From positions 12,556-76,555 of the forward strand of contig JBFMFH010000017.1 in the NCBI GenBank assembly GCA_040752275.1: a stretch of 64,000 nt of DNA, given 5' to 3'. The translations under genes were made by a program, and so were the position numbers. The stretch comes from JBFMFH01 sp040752275 (GTDB lineage Bacteria > Acidobacteriota > Vicinamibacteria > Vicinamibacterales > JAKQTR01). Positions 26,511 to 34,521 of this stretch are shown piece after piece. The stretch's first letter is position 1. Every line of letters begins with the position of its first letter. The notes below the pieces were generated by a model. The model was not told the origin of the DNA, searched no databases, and saw only the letters and a list, made by a program, of their open reading frames with translations.

Positions 26511-26548
26511 CCGGCGCAGGGGCATCGGTGGTCATGCGAGCTTCCAAT

Positions 26549-26590
26549 CCCGGTCCCCGGTCCCTGGTCCCCGGTCCCCGGTCCCTGCTC
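26549..26590. repeat. Tandem 7-bp repeat, GGTCCCC/GGTCCCT
   Basis: Five to six near-perfect units of the GGTCCC(C/T) type fill most of the short gap between the aldo/keto reductase and ybjQ-like genes, ending 12 bp before the latter start. The unit is the reverse complement of GGGACCG/A arrays at 25155 and 58814. Confidence 0.85.
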
Positions 26591-26602
26591 TGAGGTGCTG
26601 CC

Positions 26603-27061
26603 ATGAACTGCCAGCGTTGCGGGAAGGACTACCCCTCCAGCTACTACTTCGCCGTCGACGGTGTGTGCCGCGAGTGCTTCGGGAAGCTCTCTGCCGAGGA
26701 ACAGGCTGCAGCACGCCGTCCAACAGGCATTGCCCAGATGACCACGACGGCGTTCACGATCGACGGGTACCGCGTCGCAAAGTCCCTCGGAGTTGTGCGC
26801 GGGATCACCGTGCGGTCGCGGTCCGTGATCGGCACGATTGGCGCCGCGCTGCAGACCATCGTAGGCGGCGAGATCACGCTATTCACCGAACTGTGCGAGC
26901 GCACGCGGCAGGAGGCGTTTACGCAGATGACGACCCACGCCCGCGAGATGGGCGCCAACGCGGTCATCGGTGTGCGCTACGATGCCAACGAAGTCATGGA
27001 TGGCGTCACCGAGGTCCTCTGCTACGGAACGGCCGTCGTCGTCGAGCCTGCACGGGTGTAG
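26603..27061 (+). CDS. YbjQ/UPF0145 domain protein with N-terminal zinc knuckle
   Basis: 152 residues. The N-terminal 30 residues carry CQRCGKDY and CRECFG, a four-cysteine zinc-binding knuckle. The rest is a YbjQ domain: GYRVAKSLGVVRGITVRSRS, GEITLFTELCERTRQEAF, and ANAVIGVRYDANEVMDG, the signatures of this small pentameric family of putative metal-binding proteins. Biochemical function is unknown. GAGGTG precedes ATG 26603. Confidence 0.85.
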   Translation: MNCQRCGKDYPSSYYFAVDGVCRECFGKLSAEEQAAARRPTGIAQMTTTAFTIDGYRVAKSLGVVRGITVRSRSVIGTIGAALQTIVGGEITLFTELCERTRQEAFTQMTTHAREMGANAVIGVRYDANEVMDGVTEVLCYGTAVVVEPARV

Positions 27062-27111
27062 GCCCGGCGCCAGCCAAGGCTGTGACCCAACGAGGCGCAG
27101 CCGCGCCCGCA

Positions 27112-27133
27112 CGTGCTCGACAGGCTCAGGTGG
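27112..27133. repeat. REP-like element, CCTGAGCCTGTCGAGC core (minus strand)
   Basis: On the minus strand the core CCTGAGCCTGTCGAGC resembles the element at 17161-17199. It lies in the 186-bp gap between the ybjQ-like and alcohol-dehydrogenase-like genes, which otherwise holds only a GGAG box (27232-27236) before the next start. Confidence 0.45.
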
Positions 27134-27247
27134 AGCCTCGCGAATGAAGGCCTGCGCCGGGAACCGAGGCCGGCAGAAGCCCGCGGTTCTGGGTGAATGT
27201 GTGTGGTACCGACGTGTGTTGAGCGTCATCCAAGGAGTCGCACCTTC

Positions 27248-28252
27248 ATGAAGGCGATCGTACTCTCCGAACTTGGAGGCCCCGAGAAGCTGACGCTGCA
27301 GGAAGTGCCGGACCCAACGCCGGGTCCCGGCGAGGTCATGGTCAGCTTGAAGGCGGCCGCCCTCAATCACCGTGACGCGTGGATCCGTCAGGGTCTGTAT
27401 GCCGGGATCAAGCTGCCTGTCATTCTGGGATCTGATGGCGCCGGCGTGGTGGAGCGTGTCGGCGATGGAGTCGATCGGAGTCTCGCTGGAACGGATGTCG
27501 TCATCAACCCCAGCCTCGATTGGGGCAGCGACGACCGTGTGCAGGGCGGCACGTACCGGATTCTCGGTCTGCCCGACGATGGAACGTATGCCGAGATGGT
27601 GAAGGTCCCGGCCGCGAACGTCGTCGCGAAGCCCGGGTCGTTATCGTGGGAAGAGGCAGCAGCGATCCCTCTGGGCGGCCTGACGGCGTACCGCGCGGTG
27701 GTGACCAGGGCGCGCGTGCAGCCTGGCGAGTCGGTCCTCGTGACTGGCATCGGCGGAGGCGTGGCCACGCTCGCGATGATCATCGCTCGGCACATCGGCG
27801 CGCGGGTGTTCGTCACCTCCGGCCACGACGGGAAGATCGACCGGGCCGTGAGCATGGGAGCGGCCGCTGGTGTGAACTACCGGAGCGAGGGTTGGGGGAG
27901 AGCGCTGCTGGCGGTGTGTCCCGGTGGCCCGGATGTGCTCATCGACAGCGCCGGACGCGACGCGTGGCCGACGCTCATCGAGATCGCCAGGCCCGGCGCT
28001 CGGCTGGTGACCTTCGGCGCGACGACCGGCTCGGAGGCGACGGTGGAAGTTCGCCGCGTGTTCTGGAAGCAGCTGTCCGTCCTCGGGACGACGATGGGCA
28101 CGCCGGCCGAGTTCGCGGCGATGGTGCGGTTGTTTGCCGGTGGCCCGAAGCCGGTCATCGACAGCGTCTTCCCGCTGGCCGAGGCCGCCGCGTCGCACCA
28201 CCGGATGGATCAGGCGGACCAGTTCGGAAAGATCGTGCTGCGAATCCAGTAG
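27248..28252 (+). CDS. Medium-chain dehydrogenase/reductase, quinone-oxidoreductase-like
   Basis: 334 residues from ATG 27248 (AAGGAG upstream). The GroES-like domain shows LKAAALNHRDAWIRQG and GSDGAGVVERVGDGV. The Rossmann domain follows with SVLVTGIGGGVATLAMIIA, then FVTSGHDGKID. The catalytic-zinc cysteine and histidine of alcohol dehydrogenases are not retained at the usual positions, so this is more like the zinc-independent quinone reductase/crotonyl-CoA reductase branch. Likely an NADPH-dependent reductase of an unsaturated carbonyl. Confidence 0.85.
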   Translation: MKAIVLSELGGPEKLTLQEVPDPTPGPGEVMVSLKAAALNHRDAWIRQGLYAGIKLPVILGSDGAGVVERVGDGVDRSLAGTDVVINPSLDWGSDDRVQGGTYRILGLPDDGTYAEMVKVPAANVVAKPGSLSWEEAAAIPLGGLTAYRAVVTRARVQPGESVLVTGIGGGVATLAMIIARHIGARVFVTSGHDGKIDRAVSMGAAAGVNYRSEGWGRALLAVCPGGPDVLIDSAGRDAWPTLIEIARPGARLVTFGATTGSEATVEVRRVFWKQLSVLGTTMGTPAEFAAMVRLFAGGPKPVIDSVFPLAEAAASHHRMDQADQFGKIVLRIQ

Positions 28253-28315
28253 GGACCGGGGCTTCGTCCGAATGGGGCGGGTCAGGGCGCCATGGGACGA
28301 GGCTGCCCCGGCCTG

Positions 28316-30481
28316 TCACGCGGCGCGGCGTTGCGTCATCGCGGGGTCGTGCGCCGGCGGCAGCCCGGACGGCCGGGGAGCGCGGCCCAGCACGAGCAAT
28401 CCGGCGACCATCACCGCCGACCCCGCCAGCGTGATTCTCCAGTCGAGGAACGCGGACTCGTCGGCGCCGACGAGCTTCGCAAGCTCTGGCCGGTAGACCA
28501 GCGTGGCCGCAATGCCGTTGTTCAGGGCATGGCCAATCACGCCGGTCCAGATCGATCCGGTGCGCCACACGAGCCACGTCAGCAGCAGGCCGATGAACAT
28601 GGTCGGTAGCAGCCGGTAGATGGAGGCGTGCGCCAACCCGAAGATGAGGGCGGTGACCAGCAGCGCCGGCCAGAGTCCCAGCTTCCGCAATCCCGACAGG
28701 GCAAGACCTCTGAAGAAGAACTCCTCACAGAGCGCGGGCGTGATGGCAATCACCAGCCATACGACCCACAGCGGCGCGTCCGACCCGTCGAGCAGCAGCA
28801 ACCGCTCCATCGCCTTCACCAGCGATTCGGGCGGCGGCAACAAGCGGATCAACACGCCGCCCGCGAACGTCCACGCCGAGCCTCCGATGAGCACGGCCGC
28901 CACGAAGCCCAGCAGCGGCGGCCGCCGGAGCGAGAGCGTCTCGCAAAACGAGAACCGGAACGCGGCGATGGCCGCCAGCGTCGGGAGCAGGAAGAACCCG
29001 TACTCGGTGACCAACAGGGTCGTGACGATGCCTGCCTGCTCGAGGGCGAGGCTGACGTAGAAGGTCAGCACCATGACCCCGCCGAACGCGGCAATGGCGA
29101 GGCTCGGGCTGGGTGATGTCGCGCCACTACGCTCGAGGCCGAAGAGCCCCCGCATCGTGTCGCGGCCACCGAGCAGCACCTGTTCGCGCTCGAAGACCCG
29201 GGCAGCCAGCAGCAGCGCCAACACCGCATACGCCGTCGACGACACCAGCGTCAGAAACACGAGATCCGCTGCCGCATCCGACAACAGCAGGGCCTTGATC
29301 AGCAGCGCGATGTTGACGACGGGCACGAACGCCGTCCACGCGTTCAGTTCGATCCCGCGAAGCATCGACACGCCAGCCGGCATCGCCAGCGCCATGTACA
29401 CCGGCGTCAGGAAGTTCTGCCCGTCCTTAAAGTCCTTCGCGAACGACGCCAGCGCCAGAAACACGGCCGAGAAGAGGAATGTCACGGGCAGGAGCATCAC
29501 AAAGGCCATGGCCAGCGTAAGCGGCGACACGCTCAGCTGTTCGCCCGGCACGATCCTCATGACGGTCGCGCCCAGCGAGACGACGTTGGCCAGGGCCGCG
29601 ATGAGACAGATGATCCAGACGGCCAGGAACTTGCCCGTGATGATCTCGATGGGCCGGAGCGGCGCACACAGGAGGGTCTGCATCGTGCCGCGTTCCTTCT
29701 CCCCGGCCGTCAGATCGATGGCGGGATAGAAGCCACCGAGCAGCGACATCGTCACCAGGATGAAGGGCAGGAACAGCCCCAGCACCAGGCCGCTCCTCCG
29801 CGACTGCGGGGCGACGTCCGACGAACGCACGTCGACACCCGTGGAGAATCCGGCATCCAGGCCCCGCGCCCGCTGGCGCCCGGCCACGAGGGTGCCGCGA
29901 AACTCGTTCAGCCGGTCGACCACACGCTGCCTGGCCTCAACAGAATCCTCCCGCACGGAATCAAAGTACACGGAGACCTGACCGGCGCCTTCTCCCGACA
30001 CGGCATCAGACGCGCCCGGCCAGAAGACGAGGACCGCATCAGCCTTGCGAGACTCGATGATCGCACGGGCCGCCGGGTGCACGGGGCTGTCGGCTTCCCT
30101 CTTTCGTTCCTCGGTCTGCCGGCGGCTGATCGGCTCCCGGCTCGCTTCCGTCTGTCGATCCACGAGCGCAGGCCGGTGCAGGGTGCCAGACTCCAACTGG
30201 CTCCGAATCTCGGCCGGGACATCGTCCCAGATGTCGAGACGGAGCTTACCGTCTGCGCCCAGCGCGTTCATCATCTCGGCCGGCGCGCCTCCCCACACCG
30301 CGACGCGCGACGTGCGTTCCTCGGTCGCCTCGCGCTGCGATGCCTGCAGCTTGCCGAAGCCCATGATCATCAGCGGGTACAGCAGGACGGGCAACACGAT
30401 CATCATCATGAGCGTGCGCCGATCCCTCAGCGTCTCGCGCAGCTCCTTGCGGACGATCGTTCGAACGATGGCGAGTCGCAT
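28316..30481 (-). CDS. ABC-2 permease fused to CPBP intramembrane metalloprotease (NatB-like)
   Basis: 721 residues. The first 430 are a NatB/ABC-2 permease: one N-terminal span (IVLPVLLYPLMIMGF), a large extracytoplasmic loop of about 170 residues and five or six further spans, with LTAGEKERGTMQTLLCAPL, the coupling-helix motif. The C-terminal 240 are a CPBP (Abi/Rce1-type) protease: ALCEEFFFRGL (Glu-Glu-x3-Arg), LIFGLAHASIYR and IGHALNN. Thus permease and membrane protease are one polypeptide. It lies 9 bp after the pseudokinase, which overlaps natA, so three genes form one operon. Family members export sodium, antibiotics or peptides; substrate unknown. Confidence 0.85.
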   Translation of the reverse strand: MRLAIVRTIVRKELRETLRDRRTLMMMIVLPVLLYPLMIMGFGKLQASQREATEERTSRVAVWGGAPAEMMNALGADGKLRLDIWDDVPAEIRSQLESGTLHRPALVDRQTEASREPISRRQTEERKREADSPVHPAARAIIESRKADAVLVFWPGASDAVSGEGAGQVSVYFDSVREDSVEARQRVVDRLNEFRGTLVAGRQRARGLDAGFSTGVDVRSSDVAPQSRRSGLVLGLFLPFILVTMSLLGGFYPAIDLTAGEKERGTMQTLLCAPLRPIEIITGKFLAVWIICLIAALANVVSLGATVMRIVPGEQLSVSPLTLAMAFVMLLPVTFLFSAVFLALASFAKDFKDGQNFLTPVYMALAMPAGVSMLRGIELNAWTAFVPVVNIALLIKALLLSDAAADLVFLTLVSSTAYAVLALLLAARVFEREQVLLGGRDTMRGLFGLERSGATSPSPSLAIAAFGGVMVLTFYVSLALEQAGIVTTLLVTEYGFFLLPTLAAIAAFRFSFCETLSLRRPPLLGFVAAVLIGGSAWTFAGGVLIRLLPPPESLVKAMERLLLLDGSDAPLWVVWLVIAITPALCEEFFFRGLALSGLRKLGLWPALLVTALIFGLAHASIYRLLPTMFIGLLLTWLVWRTGSIWTGVIGHALNNGIAATLVYRPELAKLVGADESAFLDWRITLAGSAVMVAGLLVLGRAPRPSGLPPAHDPAMTQRRAA

Positions 30482-30490
30482 GAGGTCGCG

Positions 30491-32581
30491 TCATTCCTCC
30501 CTGACCACGACGATGCCCGTCCGGGCTTCGAAGGCCTGCAGGATCGTCTCGACGTTGTCCTTGTCCAGTCGCAGCAGAAGGGTCCCCTCGGACGATTCGA
30601 TCGTGAACAGGTGCTGAGCGCTCCTGATGAGGAGCCGTCGCTTCTCGGCCTTGGTGTAGCCTGCGCCACTCACGTCCCTGTACCCGACGGACCGGAAGAT
30701 CGCACCGCCACGCGCCGGCGCGATCGCCATGCGCTCGGAGAGGAACATCACCAGCACATCGATCTCGCGGGCCTTGCCGTCCTGCTCGGTCACGAGCTTG
30801 ACCTTCTGGAATGACAGGTCTGGCAGCGCCGGGCGGGGCAACGTAAGGGGTGCCGCGGGTGGAGGCGCCGGTGCCGGCTCGACCGGCGCCACGATCACCG
30901 CCTGCGGCTTGGCCTCAGGGGAAGAGGCGTCCGCCGCCGCCTTGGGTGGAGCGGGCTTCCGGCGGGGCTGGGACGCGGGCGGCGGCAGAGCGGTCCCGGG
31001 CTCGGGCGGTGGAGGAACCGTGCTGATCGGCGGGCGGACTTCAGCGGCCGGCACCTCAGTCGAATCCACAGCCGTGGCAACGGCAGCCGGCGGCGGGGTT
31101 CCGGCGGGTCCTGGAGGCAGCATCGCCCCAGGCGTGCCCGTCCCGCCGCCGGCGGCGGGATCCCCGCCAAGCGGCCGGGGCCTCGTCATCAGCCAGAGAC
31201 CGCCCAATCCCACGGCCAGCGCCGCAACGACCGCCACGGAGGCGAGCACCAGCCTCGACGATCCGCGCGGCGGGGAGGGACCTCGGCTCCGCGACTCGGT
31301 CCGGCCCGGCGCCCCGGCGGCCATGCCTCTCGAGGTCTCCATCCGTAGCGCGTGAAGCGGTGGCGCCGCGGCTTCCGCGGGCAACGGCGGCGTGTGGGGC
31401 AGCGGACCGTTGGCCAGCTCACCCGCCGAGCCCGGCGGCAACAGTACCGTCGCATCGGCGAATGCGCCGGGCACGGGCGGAACAGGTGACGCGGCCGAAT
31501 GACTCGGCTCCTTCCCCGTCGAGGCTCCAGCGGAGGGAACCGGCAGCACGATCGTCTCGTCGTCTGGAGCCGCGGCCCGGCTGGCTGGCGAAGAGCGAGG
31601 GCCGCCCGCGGTCATCGGGCCCGCCGCTGCCGGAGCTGGCATGGCGAGCGTTTCCTCAGGCCCCATCCGGACGGTCGTCGCCCCGGGGATCGGCGGCGCC
31701 TCGGTGAACATCGCTGCGGTCTCGACGCCGGCCACACCACGCACCACGGCCACCGATCCGGAGGTCGACACGCCCAGGCCCGACTCGAGCACCGCGCACA
31801 TGTCGGACGCCGTCTTGAAGCGTTCGTCTGGCACCTTCGCAAGCGCCCGGAGTACCGCGACGTCGACCCAGTCGGGGATGCCGGCGACGAGCCTTCCCGG
31901 TGCTGTGGGTGGCTCCTGCAAGTGGCCCTGCATCACAGCGAACTCTGTCTGGTGGTCGAAGGGCAGGCGCCCGGTCACCATCTCGTACAGGACGATGCCG
32001 AGCGCGTAGATGTCGGCGCGGGCGTCTCCGGCCTGGTTGCGGATCTGTTCGGGCGCCAGGTACGCCATCACCGTGGCGAGGCGATCCTCGCGCGTCTTGC
32101 GATTCGCGCCGAATGCGTGCCCGAGCCCGAGATCGACGAGCTTGACGGTTCCGTTCGGAGTCGCCACGAGGTTCGTCGGCCGGATGCTGTGGTGGTAGAG
32201 CCCCAGGGCATGGGCGTGCTCGAGCCCGCGCAGGGCCTGGACCGCGCAACTGACGGCCACGCCGACCGAGGTCTTCCCCTCCCGGCGCCGCATCCGGTCG
32301 ATGGTGGCTCCCGGCACGTACTCGACCAGCATGCCCGCACTCGGCCCAACTGTCACCATGTCATAGACCGCGCCGATGTTCGGGTGTCGAACGCGCTGCA
32401 GCACCGGGATCAGGCGGCGAAGCCTCTCCATCAGCTTCGGGTCGCCGCCGACCTCCGGGGCGAACAGGCGCACGGCGGCGCTCCCGCCGCCCGATCGGTC
32501 CACCGCCCGATATACCGGGCCGAGGCCCCCGTCGCCCAGCACGTCGGTGATCCGGCAGTTGCCCACGACGGTTCCGATCAT
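30491..32581 (-). CDS. Membrane-anchored Ser/Thr pseudokinase with C-terminal PH-like domain
   Basis: 696 residues. Residues 8-270 form a eukaryotic-type kinase fold: LGDGGLGPVY loop, PNI after helix C, VDLGLG in the DFG position and APEQIR. The catalytic machinery is altered: the ATP-binding lysine (VAIK) is Arg38 (AVRLF), and the HRDLKPxN loop reads HHSIRPTN, so catalytic Asp is Ser132. It is therefore probably inactive and scaffold-like. A Pro/Ala-rich linker, one membrane span (LVLASVAVVAALAVGLGGLWL) and a C-terminal domain with VTEQDGKAREIDVLVMFL follow. It sits between natA (4-bp overlap) and natB, implying regulation of the exporter. Confidence 0.82.
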   Translation of the reverse strand: MIGTVVGNCRITDVLGDGGLGPVYRAVDRSGGGSAAVRLFAPEVGGDPKLMERLRRLIPVLQRVRHPNIGAVYDMVTVGPSAGMLVEYVPGATIDRMRRREGKTSVGVAVSCAVQALRGLEHAHALGLYHHSIRPTNLVATPNGTVKLVDLGLGHAFGANRKTREDRLATVMAYLAPEQIRNQAGDARADIYALGIVLYEMVTGRLPFDHQTEFAVMQGHLQEPPTAPGRLVAGIPDWVDVAVLRALAKVPDERFKTASDMCAVLESGLGVSTSGSVAVVRGVAGVETAAMFTEAPPIPGATTVRMGPEETLAMPAPAAAGPMTAGGPRSSPASRAAAPDDETIVLPVPSAGASTGKEPSHSAASPVPPVPGAFADATVLLPPGSAGELANGPLPHTPPLPAEAAAPPLHALRMETSRGMAAGAPGRTESRSRGPSPPRGSSRLVLASVAVVAALAVGLGGLWLMTRPRPLGGDPAAGGGTGTPGAMLPPGPAGTPPPAAVATAVDSTEVPAAEVRPPISTVPPPPEPGTALPPPASQPRRKPAPPKAAADASSPEAKPQAVIVAPVEPAPAPPPAAPLTLPRPALPDLSFQKVKLVTEQDGKAREIDVLVMFLSERMAIAPARGGAIFRSVGYRDVSGAGYTKAEKRRLLIRSAQHLFTIESSEGTLLLRLDKDNVETILQAFEARTGIVVVREE

Positions 32582-33378
32582 CGCGGCGCTCCGTGGGAAG
32601 GGGACGGATCCGAGTTGGTACCCGCGCGCGCCGCGGATTCGCCGGACGGCGGTGAGGGCGCGAGGTGATGCAGGAACGCATCAGTGAGGTTGCGGGCCCC
32701 GCTACGGCTGAGCAGATCGTCGAGCGTGCCGCCGTCGATGATGCGCCCTTCGTGCAGCAGCAGGATCCGATCGCAGAGGTACTCTGCTTCGCTCATGATA
32801 TGCGTCGAGAACAGCACGGCATGTCCCGCCGCCCGCTGGCGCCGGATCGATTCGACGATGAACTGGCCGGAGACGACGTCGAGGGCGGCCGTCGGCTCGT
32901 CGAGGACGAGGAGGTCGGGCTCGTGAAGGAACGCCCGGGCGATGTTCGCCCGCTGCTTCTGACCGCTCGACAGCGTGCCGCAGGGCCGTGACGCAAAGCC
33001 GCCCATTTCGAGTTCGTCGACCAGGCGTGAGATCCGCTCGTGAAGTGTCGCGTCGTCCATGCCGTAGAGATCGCCGAAGTACTGCAGCACCTCGATGGTG
33101 GACAAACGCTGGTAGAGCTGCGTATCGCCGGAGAGGAAGCCCAGTCGCCGCTTGGCCTCGAGCGGTTGCGCGTGGATGTCGATGCCCGCGATGCGGACGT
33201 CGCCGGCATCGGGGGTGAGGATGCCCGCCAGCATCCGCAAGGTGGTCGTCTTGCCCGCTCCGTTCGGACCGAGCAGCCCCACGACCTCTCCGGCGTCCAC
33301 GTCGAAGGTGACCCCGCGGACCGCGTGGACGGGACCGAACCGCTTGGCAAGCGCGCGCGCAGACAAGGTTGGCGCCAT
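32578..33378 (-). CDS. ABC transporter ATP-binding protein (NatA-like)
   Basis: 266 residues. Complete ATPase motifs: GPNGAGKTT (Walker A), Q-loop GDTQLYQ, LSSGQKQRANIARA (signature; canonical LSGGQ has Gly in place of Ser), LLVLDEPTAALD (Walker B) and STHIMSE (H-loop). It would power export through the NatB-CPBP permease. Start codon of the pseudokinase overlaps its stop (ATGA), so the operon order is natA, pseudokinase, natB-CPBP. Confidence 0.93.
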   Translation of the reverse strand: MAPTLSARALAKRFGPVHAVRGVTFDVDAGEVVGLLGPNGAGKTTTLRMLAGILTPDAGDVRIAGIDIHAQPLEAKRRLGFLSGDTQLYQRLSTIEVLQYFGDLYGMDDATLHERISRLVDELEMGGFASRPCGTLSSGQKQRANIARAFLHEPDLLVLDEPTAALDVVSGQFIVESIRRQRAAGHAVLFSTHIMSEAEYLCDRILLLHEGRIIDGGTLDDLLSRSGARNLTDAFLHHLAPSPPSGESAARAGTNSDPSPSHGAPR

Positions 33379-33452
33379 CAGGCTGTCTCGCTGGGCTATC
33401 CTACCAGAGGCCTCTTGCCTCCGCGTACGCTTCCGGATCGAAGGAGCCGCCC

Positions 33453-34520
33453 GTGCCGCAGCCGCACCTGTTCAGCCCGCTCACCATCCGCGCCGTCACG
33501 TTCCGCAACCGCATCGGGGTCTCGCCCATGTGCCAGTACTCGAGCGCAGACGGCCTGGCCACCGACTGGCACCTCGTACATCTGGGCAGCCGCGCCGTGG
33601 GCGGCGCCGGGCTCGTGATGACGGAGGCCACCGCCGTCGATCCGCGCGGCCGGATTGGCTCCTCGGATCTCGGCATCTGGAGCGACGATCACCTTCCGGG
33701 CCTGGCACGCGTGGCGAACTTCATCGCAGCGCAGGGCGCGGTGCCCGCCGTCCAGCTCGCGCACGCCGGACGCAAGGCCAGCACCGCGCCGCCCTGGCAG
33801 GGCGGCCACAGCGTGTCGCCCGACGCGGGCGGATGGGTCCCGGTCGCACCGAGCCCCATCCCCTTCGACGACCGCTCGCCCGTGCCGGACGCTCTGGACG
33901 AGGCGGGCATCGCCGGCGTGGTCGAGGCGTTCGGCGAGGCAGCCAGGCGTGCGCGCGAGGCCGGGTTCAAGGTCGTCGAGATCCACGCCGCGCACGGCTA
34001 CCTGTTGCACGAGTTCCTGTCTCCACTGACGAACCAGCGCACGGACATGTACGGCGGGTCCTACGACAACCGCCTGCGGATCGTGAAGGAGGTCTGCCGC
34101 GCCGTGCGCGGGGAGTGGCCCGATGATCTGCCGCTCTTCCTCCGGATCTCGGCGAGCGACTGGCACGACGCCGGGTGGAACACGGACAACTCGGTGGCCC
34201 TGGCGCACCACATCTCGCGGTGCGGCGTGGATCTCATCGACTGCTCGTCCGGCGGCATCGCTCCGGGCATTCCCATCCCCGCCGGCCCGGGCTACCAGGT
34301 GCCGTTCTCGCAGCGCATCAAGGACACAGTCCCTGTGCTGACCGCGGCCGTCGGGTTCATCACGTCGGCGCCCCAGGCGGATCAGATCATCCGCACCGAG
34401 CAGGCGAATCTGGTCCTGCTGGGACGCGAAATGCTCCGGGATCCGTACTGGCCGCTCAGGGCCGCGAAGGCTCTCGGCCACGAGATCGCGTGGCCGAACC
34501 AGTACCGGCGAGCGGAATGA
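33453..34520 (+). CDS. NADH:flavin oxidoreductase, Old Yellow Enzyme (NamA/YqjM-like)
   Basis: 355 residues from GTG 33453, preceded by AAGGAG (33441-33446). FMN and substrate residues of the YqjM class are present: SPMCQYS (regulatory Cys), LAHAGRKAS, HAAHGYLLHEFLSPLTN and NQRTDMYGGS, then EQANLVLLGREMLRDPYWP. The enzyme reduces activated C=C bonds with NAD(P)H. It ends one base before the stop of the convergent DUF5916 gene. A longer frame from 33369 has no ribosome-binding site. Confidence 0.92.
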   Translation: MPQPHLFSPLTIRAVTFRNRIGVSPMCQYSSADGLATDWHLVHLGSRAVGGAGLVMTEATAVDPRGRIGSSDLGIWSDDHLPGLARVANFIAAQGAVPAVQLAHAGRKASTAPPWQGGHSVSPDAGGWVPVAPSPIPFDDRSPVPDALDEAGIAGVVEAFGEAARRAREAGFKVVEIHAAHGYLLHEFLSPLTNQRTDMYGGSYDNRLRIVKEVCRAVRGEWPDDLPLFLRISASDWHDAGWNTDNSVALAHHISRCGVDLIDCSSGGIAPGIPIPAGPGYQVPFSQRIKDTVPVLTAAVGFITSAPQADQIIRTEQANLVLLGREMLRDPYWPLRAAKALGHEIAWPNQYRRAE

Positions 34521-34521
34521 A

